Made by a program: the position numbers and the translations under genes. The notes under the pieces are model-generated. The model was not told the DNA's origin. It did no database searches and worked only from the letters and a program-made list of their open reading frames with translations. From Brevibacterium album DSM 18261 (lineage in GTDB: Bacteria; Actinomycetota; Actinomycetes; Actinomycetales; Brevibacteriaceae): DNA of 64,000 nucleotides. Positions 6,911 to 15,680 of the stretch are shown piece by piece; position 1 is the first letter of the stretch, and each line of letters begins with the position of its first letter. The DNA lies in contig NZ_KE384526.1 in NCBI RefSeq assembly GCF_000426445.1, forward strand, positions 962,774 to 1,026,773, given 5' to 3'.

Positions 6911-9793
6911 ATGCGCGTCCCCCACCGCCCCGTCCCGCTCCTCGCCGCAGCAGTGACCGCCGCCCTCGTGGGCGCGCCGCTGCTCGCACCGCTCACTGCC
7001 GAGGCCGCCTCGGCCCTGGCCGTCTCCGAGCAGGCGGACCCCGCCGAGGCGGCTGAGATCTCCGAGATCGCCTACGCCGGCGGCGACGACACCGATTTCA
7101 TCGAGATCGCGGCCGCTCCGGGCACCGACCTCTCCGGCTGGACGGTGGGCAGCGTGTCCCGCGGCGGCACACCCCAGTCCGCGGCCCATGTCGTCACGCT
7201 GGCCGAGGGCACGACGGTGGGCGAGTCCGGCGCACTCGCGGTGTCCGTCCCGATCACCAACTCGGTGAACTCAGGCGCCGCCGCCGACGGGCGCTACGGG
7301 GCCTCGGCCTTCGCCGTGGACGCCGCCGGAGATCTCGTCGACTTCGACCAGGTCGGCGGCGTCGCGGGCGGGCGCGGGGTCACGGCCGGCGGCGGGAACC
7401 TCCTCCCCGAGGCGGTCCAGGGCGCCCAAGCCGCTCCCACCGGCGCGACCTCCTCCCGCGGGGAGTCCATCCAGCTCATCGACGGTGCGTGGACGTCCGC
7501 CGAGCCCACCCCCGACCGGCTGCCGGGCGATCCCGGGCAGGAGGAGCCCGAGGAACCCGGTGAGACCCCGGATCCCGGCGACATCCTGCCGATCGCCGAG
7601 GTGCAGGGCACCGGGGACGCCTCGCCGTACACGGGACAGCGCGTCACGACCGAGGGCGTCGTCACGGCAGTCTGGGCCGAGGGCGGTCTGAACGGCTTCG
7701 CGATCCAGACCTCCGGCACCGGCACCGACCACGAGCTGGGCGGCGCCTCCTCCGGCCTCTTCGTCTACTCCCCGCAGACCGCCGGCACCGTGAGCCCCGG
7801 CGACTCCGTCATCGTCACGGGAGAGGTCTCCGAGTACTACGGGCAGACCCAGATCACGGTGGACGCCGCCGGCCTGCACGAGGGCGCTCCCGCCGAAGCC
7901 CCGGTGCCCTTCGAGGGCGCCTTCCCGGAGGACGCGGACCAGCGCGAGTCCCTCGAATCCATGCTGCTCCTGCCCACCGGCGACATCACGGTCACGGACA
8001 CCTACACCACACACACCTACGGCGAGGTGGGCCTCGTCAATGGCGCCGAGCCCCTCATGCAGGCCACCGATGTCGTGGCCCCCGGTGCAGAGGCCCAGGC
8101 CTACGAGGAGGAGAACCAGGCCCGGGAGTTCGTGCTGGACGACGGGGCGAGTGCCGACTACACGCGGGGCGCCTCCGATGTGCCGGCGCCCTATGTCTCG
8201 ACCGAGGAGCCCGTGCGGGTGGGCGCAGCCGCAGCATTCACAGATCCCGTGGTGGTCGGGTACAGCCGCGAGAAGTGGCGGCTGCAGCCCACGGAGTGGC
8301 TCACGGGGGCGGATGCGGAGGCTGCGCCCGCCGGCTTCGCGGACACGCGCGAGGATGCACCGCAGGACGTAGGCGGGGACCTCACCGTCTCGAGCTTCAA
8401 CGTCCTCAACTACTTCCCCACCACCGGCGACCAGCTCGACGGCTGCACCTTCTACGAGGACCGCGAGGGCAATCCCATCACGGTGCGCGGCGGCTGCGAT
8501 GCCCGCGGCGCGGCGAACCGGGAGAGCTTCGAGCGCCAGGAGTCCAAGATCGTCGACGCCATCAACGGCCTCGACGCCTCGGTGCTCTCGCTGGAGGAGA
8601 TCGAGCGCTCCTCGGCGTTCGGCAAGGACAGGGACGAGGCCCTCGCCGCACTGGTCGAGGCGCTCAACGCCGAGGCCGGTGCCGGCACCTGGGACTTCAT
8701 CCCCTCGCCGGAGGCGCTGCCCGAGGACGAGGACGTCATCCGCACGGCCTTCATCTACCAGCCGGCCGAGGTGCGGCCCGTGGGCGAATCGGCGATCCTC
8801 ACGGACTCGCCGGCATTCTCCAATGCCCGTGAGCCGCTCGCACAGGCCTGGGCGCCGGCCTCGGCGGGCTCCGCGGGGGCTGCACCGGCCTCGGCGGGCG
8901 AGGATTCCGCGGACGGGACCTTCCTCGCCGTGGTCAACCACTTCAAGTCGAAGGGCTCCGGTTCCGGCGAGGGCAATGTGGACAACGGCGACGGTCAGGG
9001 CAGCTCCAACGCCGACCGTGTGCGGCAGGCCGAGGCGCTCGCGGAGTTCGCCGACGCCCAGGCCTCTGCAGCCGGCACGGAGGACGTCGTCCTCCTGGGC
9101 GACTTCAACTCCTACACGGAGGAGGACCCCATGCGGGCGCTCTACGACGCGGGCTACACGAACGTGGGCCGTGCGCACACGGACGAGCAGACCTACCTCT
9201 ACGGGGGCCGGGTGGGCAGTCTGGACCATGTGCTCGTCTCGCCGTCGCTGTCGGCGGACGTGACCGGGGCGGACGTGTGGAACATCAACTCGGTGGAGTC
9301 CATCGGCCTCGAGTACAGCCGCTACAACAGCAACATCGCCGATCTGTACGCGGAGGGCCCCTTCCGCTCCTCCGATCACGACCCGCTCCTCGTGGGCCTG
9401 AAGCGGGAGGCAGCGGGGCAGCCGAGCGAGGAGCCGTCGCAGGATCCCAGCGAGGACCCGACCGGCGAGCCGACCGAGGACCCGACCGGCACGCCCACAG
9501 GCGACCCCTCCGGCGAGCCCACCCAGCGCCCCGACGACCCCTCCGCGGACCCGGGTGACGACGGGGACGATGAGCGCCCCGGCTCCGGCAACGGCGATGA
9601 CGGCGCAGGTCCGGACGGCACAGGCGACGGCGCGGACGACGGTGGCAGCGGCGACAGCCGCACCGATGCCGGCGGAGACGGGAAGGACCGGCTCCCGCGC
9701 ACCGGCAGCGGCCTCGGCGCACTTGCCGCAGGTGCGGTCCTGCTCGGGCTGGGCACCGCGACCGTGGTCCTGGCCCGCCGCCGCATGGGCTGA
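6911..9793 (+). CDS. Wall-anchored extracellular nuclease (ExeM/NucH-like) with LTD, OB and EEP domains
   Basis: A 960-residue secreted protein that should cut nucleic acids at the cell surface. Order of parts: signal peptide (1 to about 34); lamin-tail-like domain (about 48-130, ISEIAYAGGDDTDFIEI); OB-fold nuclease-associated domain (about 225-320, GQRVTTEGVVTAVW); endonuclease/exonuclease/phosphatase domain (about 488-825), with SSFNVLNYF, LEEIERSS, VNHFKSKGSG, LLGDFNSY and the terminal SSDHDP that carry the catalytic Asn, Glu, Asp and His residues. A Pro/Thr/Asp/Glu repeat region (about 840-920) then leads to the sortase signal LPRTG, a hydrophobic helix and the tail ARRRMG. The start at ATG 6911 has AAGG six bases upstream; ATG 6905 is too close to it. 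The gene converges on the Abhydrolase_9 gene across a repeat-rich gap. Confidence 0.85.
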   Translation: MRVPHRPVPLLAAAVTAALVGAPLLAPLTAEAASALAVSEQADPAEAAEISEIAYAGGDDTDFIEIAAAPGTDLSGWTVGSVSRGGTPQSAAHVVTLAEGTTVGESGALAVSVPITNSVNSGAAADGRYGASAFAVDAAGDLVDFDQVGGVAGGRGVTAGGGNLLPEAVQGAQAAPTGATSSRGESIQLIDGAWTSAEPTPDRLPGDPGQEEPEEPGETPDPGDILPIAEVQGTGDASPYTGQRVTTEGVVTAVWAEGGLNGFAIQTSGTGTDHELGGASSGLFVYSPQTAGTVSPGDSVIVTGEVSEYYGQTQITVDAAGLHEGAPAEAPVPFEGAFPEDADQRESLESMLLLPTGDITVTDTYTTHTYGEVGLVNGAEPLMQATDVVAPGAEAQAYEEENQAREFVLDDGASADYTRGASDVPAPYVSTEEPVRVGAAAAFTDPVVVGYSREKWRLQPTEWLTGADAEAAPAGFADTREDAPQDVGGDLTVSSFNVLNYFPTTGDQLDGCTFYEDREGNPITVRGGCDARGAANRESFERQESKIVDAINGLDASVLSLEEIERSSAFGKDRDEALAALVEALNAEAGAGTWDFIPSPEALPEDEDVIRTAFIYQPAEVRPVGESAILTDSPAFSNAREPLAQAWAPASAGSAGAAPASAGEDSADGTFLAVVNHFKSKGSGSGEGNVDNGDGQGSSNADRVRQAEALAEFADAQASAAGTEDVVLLGDFNSYTEEDPMRALYDAGYTNVGRAHTDEQTYLYGGRVGSLDHVLVSPSLSADVTGADVWNINSVESIGLEYSRYNSNIADLYAEGPFRSSDHDPLLVGLKREAAGQPSEEPSQDPSEDPTGEPTEDPTGTPTGDPSGEPTQRPDDPSADPGDDGDDERPGSGNGDDGAGPDGTGDGADDGGSGDSRTDAGGDGKDRLPRTGSGLGALAAGAVLLGLGTATVVLARRRMG

Positions 9794-9819
9794 GTCTGCG
9801 GCCTGCCACGCCGCACCAT

Positions 9820-9969
9820 GACACCCACTTCTCTCCTGGACACCCAGAAATCGTGACGAATACCTGGGCGTCTGCGAGAGAAGTGGGCGTCCACGTCCTG
9901 AGCCAGCGAAACACCTGGGCGCCTGAGGAGAAGATGGGCGTCTGGGTGGAGAAGTGGGCGTCCACGTCC
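9820..9969. repeat. Nested inverted and direct repeats between convergent genes
   Basis: An outer inverted repeat (9820-9835 with 9876-9891, 15 of 16 bases paired) encloses an inner one (9839-9847 with 9864-9872, 8 of 9). The 21-base right-arm segment at 9878-9898 recurs exactly at 9949-9969. The block fills the gap between the nuclease and the Abhydrolase_9 gene, and could end both transcripts. Confidence 0.75.
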
Positions 9970-9992
9970 GCCGCGCACGCGGCCCCTCGTGC

Positions 9993-11819
9993 TCACCCCT
10001 GCATGCGCACGCTCACATCGCTGAGCGGCAGGGTGCCGGAGGCGGGCGCCAGGTCCTCGGCGATCACTGCGGCGATCTCATCGCAGACCTCGGGCGGATG
10101 GCCCGTCCCGAGGACGGCGTTCCAGTAGTGGACGACCTCGCCGTGGTAGCTGTGCCCGTATCCGCCGGACACGCCCACCGATCGCGGCATATCGGCGGTG
10201 AGCTGCGCGAACGTGACGAGGGGCCGCCAGCGCACGGCAGACGAGACGCCCTCTCCGCGAGGCTCGCGGAGCCAGTCGGGCCGGCGCCAGATGAGCTCCG
10301 GGCTCCACCAGACGACCGGGTCGGAGGGATGCTGGGCGAACACGATCCGCGGCCGGGCCCAGCGGCCGTACGAGCAGCCCTCGGGCGCCTCCCACAGATC
10401 GCGTGGGCGGGCGACGAACCGGAAATGGCGACCGGCTCCGTGGACGGGATGCGCCTCGGGCGAGCCCTGCGCTCGTGCCGCCAGCAGGCGGGTGAGGATG
10501 CGGGAGGCGCGGGGCGTGCCGGTCCACACCGCGCCGTCGAGCCTGCGCAGCATCGCCCCCGGTGAGCCGTATGCCCCCAGTCCGCCGTATGCGCCCAGAG
10601 ACTCCCCGGTCGCGTACAGCCGGGGCCGGGACGCTGCGGGCATCGCGTCGAGCCGGCTGCGGACGGCCCTCCGCAGTGCGAGCGAGAGCGCCTTCGCGGG
10701 CTCCCGGTGGATGAGGAAGGCAAGCCAGGAGTCCGCGAAGCTGTACTGCGCCGAGGCCGTCGCGCAGTCCCCGCGCATGAGGTATTCGAAGGCCTCGACC
10801 TGCCAGGGCGGCACCCAGCCCGAGCCGGTGCCGGCCGCGAGCAGGATCGCGCGGCGCTCGAAGGCTCCCGTGCGCTCCAGCTCTGCGACGGTCGCCTGTG
10901 CGGCCTCGGCGGGATCGGGGTGTCCCAGCCGCCCGATGAACACGCGGATGGGCTCCCTCGCGGCGTCCCCTCCCTCCGGGCTCGCCGCGGCCGAGGTGAG
11001 CGCCGGACGCGCCCAGGCCTCGGCGGTCCGCGCCGCGCGCGGCCCCTCCGTGACGAAGCGGCGGCCGTGCATGCCCATCGTCGCGAAGGGTTCGGGGGAC
11101 TGCGGAGAGCCGGAGCGCTCCGGCTCCACCGGCCGCGGCCGTGCGCCCAGCCGCGCGAACGAATCCATGACGGCCCAGTGATCGGCGCGGGTGAGCGCAT
11201 GCCCCAGCAGCCAGCGGTCCATGGTGAGCGTCCACAGCATGACGGCGGCGGTCACGACCGCGCTCGGGATCCAGGGGAGGCGGGCTGCGAGGAGCCGGGC
11301 GGTCCGCAGCCGCATGCGGCGCACGCCTCTCACCGCCGCCTCGAGCCCGCCCCAGCCGAGCCAGCCCGCGGCGAATCCCAGGAGGAGCTGCATCTCCCCC
11401 TCGGGGCGCATGCGCAAGAGACGCGAGAGCTCCTGCTGCCGTACGGACGCGCGGGCGAGTGCTGCTCCCGTCCCGACGGCGGTGAGCACGAGAACGCCTC
11501 CGCGCAGCCACGGGTGCGGGGCATCGGCGGGCAGGCGAACGCCGCGCCGGCCGGCCACGTCGCCGAGCCGCGGGGAGAGGCGGCCGAGAGCGCACCGCCA
11601 GGGCCGTTGTCCGCGGAGGGCCAGCCGTGTGCCCAATGCCGTCGCCGAGGCCGCCCCGGCCACCGAGACCCCCGTCATCCACCAGCGCCGCGGGATGAGG
11701 CTGGGCGAGACTGCGGCCCACGAGGCGAGCGCGCCGATGACGATCGGTGCGGCCGACACGTGCCTGCCGGGAGCCTGCCTCCCGGCCTCGCGCAGCCACC
11801 GGAACCCTCGCATCGTCAC
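9993..11819 (-). CDS. Abhydrolase_9 family membrane protein (putative alpha/beta hydrolase)
   Basis: 608 residues in two parts, matching the Abhydrolase_9_N plus Abhydrolase_9 layout. The N-terminal part (about 1-190) has four or more hydrophobic segments; the C-terminal part is an alpha/beta-hydrolase-like domain with the nucleophile elbow ATGESLGAYGG, an upstream GRLGHPDP stretch, FAQHPSDPVVWW and a late GHSYHGEVVHYW that could supply the acid and His. Family members are found in mycobacteria and other actinobacteria; their substrates are not known to me. The GTG at 11819 was chosen because AGGAGGGG lies 7 bases upstream; ATG 11813 is the next option. The gap to the next gene upstream is 80 bases, so co-transcription with the DUF2079 gene is possible. 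Confidence 0.8.
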   Translation of the reverse strand: MTMRGFRWLREAGRQAPGRHVSAAPIVIGALASWAAVSPSLIPRRWWMTGVSVAGAASATALGTRLALRGQRPWRCALGRLSPRLGDVAGRRGVRLPADAPHPWLRGGVLVLTAVGTGAALARASVRQQELSRLLRMRPEGEMQLLLGFAAGWLGWGGLEAAVRGVRRMRLRTARLLAARLPWIPSAVVTAAVMLWTLTMDRWLLGHALTRADHWAVMDSFARLGARPRPVEPERSGSPQSPEPFATMGMHGRRFVTEGPRAARTAEAWARPALTSAAASPEGGDAAREPIRVFIGRLGHPDPAEAAQATVAELERTGAFERRAILLAAGTGSGWVPPWQVEAFEYLMRGDCATASAQYSFADSWLAFLIHREPAKALSLALRRAVRSRLDAMPAASRPRLYATGESLGAYGGLGAYGSPGAMLRRLDGAVWTGTPRASRILTRLLAARAQGSPEAHPVHGAGRHFRFVARPRDLWEAPEGCSYGRWARPRIVFAQHPSDPVVWWSPELIWRRPDWLREPRGEGVSSAVRWRPLVTFAQLTADMPRSVGVSGGYGHSYHGEVVHYWNAVLGTGHPPEVCDEIAAVIAEDLAPASGTLPLSDVSVRMQG

Positions 11820-11899
11820 TGCGGCGCCCCTCCTCACAGCGGCCGATCCGTCTTCCGCGGTCGCCTCGCCGCGGCCTCGCTCTCACTGTGCCACAGGTC

Positions 11900-13249
11900 T
11901 CACTGCGTCCCGTCCCGCACTGCCACCTGGTAGCCGCCGGAGTCGTGCACGGTGCTCCACTCACCGCCATAGCGGGCCTCGGCCCACGCGTCGATGTCCT
12001 GCTCGTAGTCGTCGGACCGCAGCGCCACGGCCTCGGGTTCGGCATCCTCGGAGCTGCCCGTCCAGTAGACGTCCATATGGGGTGCGAGGTAGGCGAGGAG
12101 CCTGATGTCCGTGACGACGGAGTCGTATTCGCGTGCCGCGGCGACGGCCCCCGCTCCATCCACGCGGTAGCGGTCGGCCTCCCACAGGAGGTTGAGGTGG
12201 GTCTGGCTGAACAGTGCCACGGCGGCGACGGCCGCGACCAGGGGCGCGAACGTCCGCTCGCCGCGCCGGGCTCCGTCGAGCAGGCTCACGGCGGCGACGG
12301 GGATGAGCACGGCGGAGTAGTGGAAGCTCGTGTCCCAGTACCCCTCGACATTGCCCGCGAACCGCCAGCCCAGCGTGGGCAGCATGAGGAGGGCGAACGG
12401 CGAGCGCAGGCCGACGATCCCCATTGCGAGGACGAGGAAGCCCGCGGTCCCGATCTTGATGAGCAGCCCTTCGGAGAGCACGTCCGCGATCGCCACATTG
12501 GAGGTGTAGTCGTACTGGCCCTCCGTATTGAAGGCGGGCAGGAAGAAGACCACGGAGTAGAAGAGCCAGGCGACTCCCCACAGTGCGAAGGCCGCCGCCC
12601 AGCGGATGTCCGCACGGCTGCGCAGCCAGACCGCGAGGCCGAACATCGCGACCGTCAGGCCGAGGTCCTCCTTGACGAAGACGAGCATGCCGATCGCGAC
12701 CGCGGCGGGCAGGCGCCTGTCCCGCACCCACCAGACCAGTCCGAAGGCCATGAGCGGCACACCCACGGCGATCTCGTGGAACTGCGCGGTGACCGCGTTG
12801 AGCAGCCCCCACGAGAAGACGTAGGAGAAGGCCAGGAGCCACATACCGCGGGGGCCGAGGCGTTCGCGCGCGAGCGAGACGACCGGCCACACGGATGCGG
12901 CGAACAGCGCGGACTGGGCGAGCATGAGCGCGAGTCCCGAGGGCCACAGCCAGAACAGCGGCGTGAGCAGGATGAGGATGGGGTGGAAGTGGTCGCCCCA
13001 CAGGTTGAAGTCCGGGCCCTTGATGTCCACGATCGGAGCGCTGAACTCCGCATACCGGGTCATCATCTGCGTGAAGATGCCCAGGTCCCAGGAGGGCGAG
13101 TAGAAGCTCCGCCACATGATCACGGACAGCGCCGCATACAGGACGAAAGCCGCGGCTGCCGAGAGCGCGGGCGCCCAGCGGAGCAGCGGATGCGGTGCGC
13201 CGGGGGCCTCACGGGAGACGGGGGCGTCCAAGTTCTGAGTGCTCATCAC
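11900..13249 (-). CDS. DUF2079 polytopic membrane protein
   Basis: 449 residues with about ten hydrophobic segments and the DUF2079 core: SPSWDLGIFTQMMTRYAEF near residue 55, GDHFHPILILLTPLFWL near 90 and LNAVTAQFHEIAVGVPLMAF near 165. DUF2079 proteins look like distant relatives of GT-C glycosyltransferases, with an Asp in the first outside loop (WDLGIF) and a long soluble C-terminal tail, here from about residue 350. A role in transferring sugars from polyprenyl carriers is a family-level guess. A TACCAT box (minus strand, 13256-13261) ends six bases before GTG 13249, so a leaderless GTG start fits better than ATG 13246. Confidence 0.82.
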   Translation of the reverse strand: MMSTQNLDAPVSREAPGAPHPLLRWAPALSAAAAFVLYAALSVIMWRSFYSPSWDLGIFTQMMTRYAEFSAPIVDIKGPDFNLWGDHFHPILILLTPLFWLWPSGLALMLAQSALFAASVWPVVSLARERLGPRGMWLLAFSYVFSWGLLNAVTAQFHEIAVGVPLMAFGLVWWVRDRRLPAAVAIGMLVFVKEDLGLTVAMFGLAVWLRSRADIRWAAAFALWGVAWLFYSVVFFLPAFNTEGQYDYTSNVAIADVLSEGLLIKIGTAGFLVLAMGIVGLRSPFALLMLPTLGWRFAGNVEGYWDTSFHYSAVLIPVAAVSLLDGARRGERTFAPLVAAVAAVALFSQTHLNLLWEADRYRVDGAGAVAAAREYDSVVTDIRLLAYLAPHMDVYWTGSSEDAEPEAVALRSDDYEQDIDAWAEARYGGEWSTVHDSGGYQVAVRDGTQ

Positions 13250-13322
13250 TCAGCGATGGTACAGAGCAGATATGATGAGAGGCCCTGGCCAGCGTTTCCG
13301 CTGATCAGGGCCTCGAGCATGG

Positions 13323-13395
13323 CGCGCCATGAGGGATTCGAACCCCCAACCTTCTGATCCGTAGTCAGATGCTCTATCCGTTGAGCTAATGGCGC
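13323..13395 (-). tRNA. tRNA-Arg (anticodon ACG)
   Basis: The minus strand folds into a cloverleaf: acceptor GCGCCAT/ATGGCGC, D-arm with AGCTCAACGGATAGAGCA, anticodon stem TCTGA/TCAGA around CTACGGA (ACG at 34-36), and T-arm GGGGGTTCGAATCCCT. Discriminator base is G and CCA is encoded at 13322-13320. ACG would be edited to ICG and read CGU/CGC/CGA. Confidence 0.96.
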
Positions 13396-13701
13396 CCGCC
13401 GCCGCGCTGTTCGCTCGGCAACGGAGATAACTATACACACGCCCCGCGGCCACCACAAACCACCGGCTCGCGATCTGCATCACAGGATGCTCGGGGTAAT
13501 GCTTTGGACCCAATGGCGCAAAACATCATATATCTGGCAAAACACGCCACTACATTGACGCAAGCACACCACCGACCATGCTCCTGTGAGTCAGTGCACA
13601 GGTTCGGACCCCGGGAAGACCGGTCCCCTCCGCTCACCCGGCCCGTACCGTGATTGTCATCCCGAGACGCACGGGACGAACCCACCCCAGGAGAGACGAT
13701 C
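13396..13701. other. Intergenic region between tRNA-Arg and pckG
   Basis: These 306 bases carry the tRNA-Arg promoter on the minus strand (13430-13458) and, from about 13510 to 13560, an AT-rich island (CATCATATATCTGG and neighbours) that probably holds the pckG promoter, although I cannot fix a convincing -35/-10 pair. TTGACG at about 13555 has only a weak -10 partner. The pckG ribosome-binding site AGGAGA lies at 13689-13694. No open reading frame here looks coding. Confidence 0.55.
13430..13458 (-). promoter_or_regulatory. Promoter of tRNA-Arg
   Basis: On the minus strand TTGTGG (13458-13453) and TATAGT (13435-13430) are separated by exactly 17 bases. A start near 13423 would give a leader of about 28 bases before the tRNA. 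Confidence 0.7.
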
Positions 13702-15534
13702 ATGACTGTCATCGACACCGGCTCGGTCGAGGACCTGCTTCAGGACGCACCCACCTCCAACGCGCGAGTGCTGGACTTCGTCGCATCCGTCGCGAAGCTC
13801 GCCACCCCCGATTCCGTCGAGTGGATCACCGGCAGCCCTGAGCAGCGCGAGGCCCTGCTGGCGAAGGCCGAGGCCGCGGGCACCATCGTCCGCCTCGCCA
13901 AGCAGAAGGACTCCTACTACGCCGCCTCCGACCCGGACGACGTGGCACGGGTGGAGAGCCGCACCTTCATCTGCTCCGAGAAGGAGGAGGACGCCGGCCC
14001 GCTCAACAACTGGAAGGCTCCGGCGGAGATGAAGGAGACCCTGAAGGAGGTCTTCGCCGGCTCCATGCGCGGCCGGACCATGTACGTCATCCCCTTCGTC
14101 ATGGGCCGTGCGGATGCCACCCACCCCATGTTCGGCATCGAGGTGACGGACTCCCCCTACGTCGTCCTCTCCATGGACATCATGGCCCGCTCCGGCTCCG
14201 AGGCCCTCGATGCGATCGACCGCCTCGACGCGGACTTCGTCGAGTGCGTCCACTCCGTCGGCGCCCCCCTGGAGCCCGGCCAGCAGGACGTCCCCTGGCC
14301 CTGCAGCCCCACCAAGTACATCACCCACTTCCCCGAGGAGCGGTCGATCTGGTCGTACGGCTCCGGCTACGGCGGCAACGCACTCCTGGGCAAGAAGTGC
14401 TACTCGCTGCGCATCGCCTCGGCGATCGCCCGCGACGAGGGCTGGCTGGCCGAGCACATGCTCATCCTCAAGCTCACGAACCCCGAGGGCGAGGTCCGCT
14501 ACATCGCGGCGGCCTTCCCCAGCGCCTGCGGCAAGACCAACCTTGCCATGATCGAGCCCACGATCCCCGGCTGGAAGGCCGAGACCCTGGGTGACGACAT
14601 CGCCTGGATGCGGTTCGGCGAGGACGGCCGCCTCTACGCCATCAACCCCGAGTTCGGGCTCTTCGGCGTGGCACCGGGCACCGGCTACGACACCAACCCC
14701 ACCGCAATGCGCGCGATCGAGGCCGGCGGCAACATCTTCACCAACGTCGCCCTCACGGACGACGGCGATGTCTGGTGGGAGGGCATGACGAAGGAGGCAC
14801 CCGCCCACCTCACCGACTGGCGCGGCAACGACTGGACCCCCGAGTCCGGCACTCCCGCCGCCCACCCGAACTCCCGCTTCTGCACCCCGCTCGCCAATGT
14901 GCCCACCATCGCGCCCGAATGGCAGCACCCGGACGGTGTGCCGATCTCCGCGATCCTCTTCGGCGGCCGCCGCAAGACGACGATGCCGCTGGTCACGGAG
15001 ACCCACGACTGGAATCACGGCGTGTTCATGGGCTCGACGCTGTCCTCGGAGACGACGGCGGCCGCAGAGGGCAAGGTGGGCATCGTCCGCCGCGACCCCA
15101 TGGCGATGCGCCCGTTCATCGGCTACAACGTGGGCGACTACCTGCAGCACTGGATCAGCATCGGGGCGACCGAGGGCGCACAGCTGCCCAAGGTCTTCTA
15201 CGTCAACTGGTTCCGCCGCGACGAGGACAACAGCTTCCTGTGGCCCGGCTTCTCGGAGAACTCCCGCGTGCTCAAGTGGGTCTTCGAGCGCACCGCGGGC
15301 ACGGGTGAGGCCGTGGAGACCCCGCTGGGCTACGCCCCCGCACCCGGCGCCCTCGACCTCGACGGCCTGGACGTCTCCGAGGAGCAGGTCGCCAAGGCAC
15401 TCGCCATCAGGCCGGAGGAGTGGGCCGCGGAGCTCGCCTCCATCGCGGAGTGGTACGACGAACTCGGCAGCCATGTGCCGGCCGAGCTCCGGGCGGAGGT
15501 CGACGAGCTGCGCGGCCGCCTGGGAGTGAAGTGA
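13702..15534 (+). CDS. pckG: Phosphoenolpyruvate carboxykinase (GTP)
   Basis: Converts oxaloacetate plus GTP to phosphoenolpyruvate, CO2 and GDP, the entry step of gluconeogenesis in the cytosol. The 610-residue length is normal for the GTP-dependent class. Motifs seen: [20 protein letters not shown], the kinase P-loop region [15 protein letters not shown] (with the reactive Cys typical of GTP enzymes), the metal site [10 protein letters not shown], and the base-binding stretch [19 protein letters not shown]. The ATG at 13702 has AGGAGA eight bases upstream; upstream in-frame codons lack such a site. A perfect hairpin (15585-15624) separates it from the convergent Nramp gene. An AT-rich upstream region suggests regulated transcription. 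Confidence 0.97.
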   Translation: MTVIDTGSVEDLLQDAPTSNARVLDFVASVAKLATPDSVEWITGSPEQREALLAKAEAAGTIVRLAKQKDSYYAASDPDDVARVESRTFICSEKEEDAGPLNNWKAPAEMKETLKEVFAGSMRGRTMYVIPFVMGRADATHPMFGIEVTDSPYVVLSMDIMARSGSEALDAIDRLDADFVECVHSVGAPLEPGQQDVPWPCSPTKYITHFPEERSIWSYGSGYGGNALLGKKCYSLRIASAIARDEGWLAEHMLILKLTNPEGEVRYIAAAFPSACGKTNLAMIEPTIPGWKAETLGDDIAWMRFGEDGRLYAINPEFGLFGVAPGTGYDTNPTAMRAIEAGGNIFTNVALTDDGDVWWEGMTKEAPAHLTDWRGNDWTPESGTPAAHPNSRFCTPLANVPTIAPEWQHPDGVPISAILFGGRRKTTMPLVTETHDWNHGVFMGSTLSSETTAAAEGKVGIVRRDPMAMRPFIGYNVGDYLQHWISIGATEGAQLPKVFYVNWFRRDEDNSFLWPGFSENSRVLKWVFERTAGTGEAVETPLGYAPAPGALDLDGLDVSEEQVAKALAIRPEEWAAELASIAEWYDELGSHVPAELRAEVDELRGRLGVK

Positions 15535-15584
15535 CCGCGAGGCGCTCGGCCGCAATGCGTCGCGGCTGAGCGCCCGCGGGCACA

Positions 15585-15624
15585 GGAGGGCCCCTGCATC
15601 CCGAGCCGGATGCAGGGGCCCTCC
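15585..15624. terminator. Bidirectional terminator between pckG and the Nramp gene
   Basis: Arms of 17 bases (15585-15601 and 15608-15624) pair without a mismatch around CGAGCC. It lies 50 bases after the pckG stop and 57 bases before the stop of the convergent transporter gene, so it can serve both strands. Confidence 0.88.
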
Positions 15625-15680
15625 GCTGTCGGCCGCCGCGATGCTGTCGGCCACCGCGATGCCGTGGCCGGCTCCGACGG

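Noticed and set aside
4664..7189. An 841-residue minus-strand reading frame over the cupin and M4 peptidase genes
   Set aside because: The plus-strand genes have clear cupin and HExxH motifs; the antisense frame has none.
7271..9379. A 702-residue minus-strand reading frame opposite the nuclease
   Set aside because: Shadow of the nuclease gene with biased composition and no recognisable domain.
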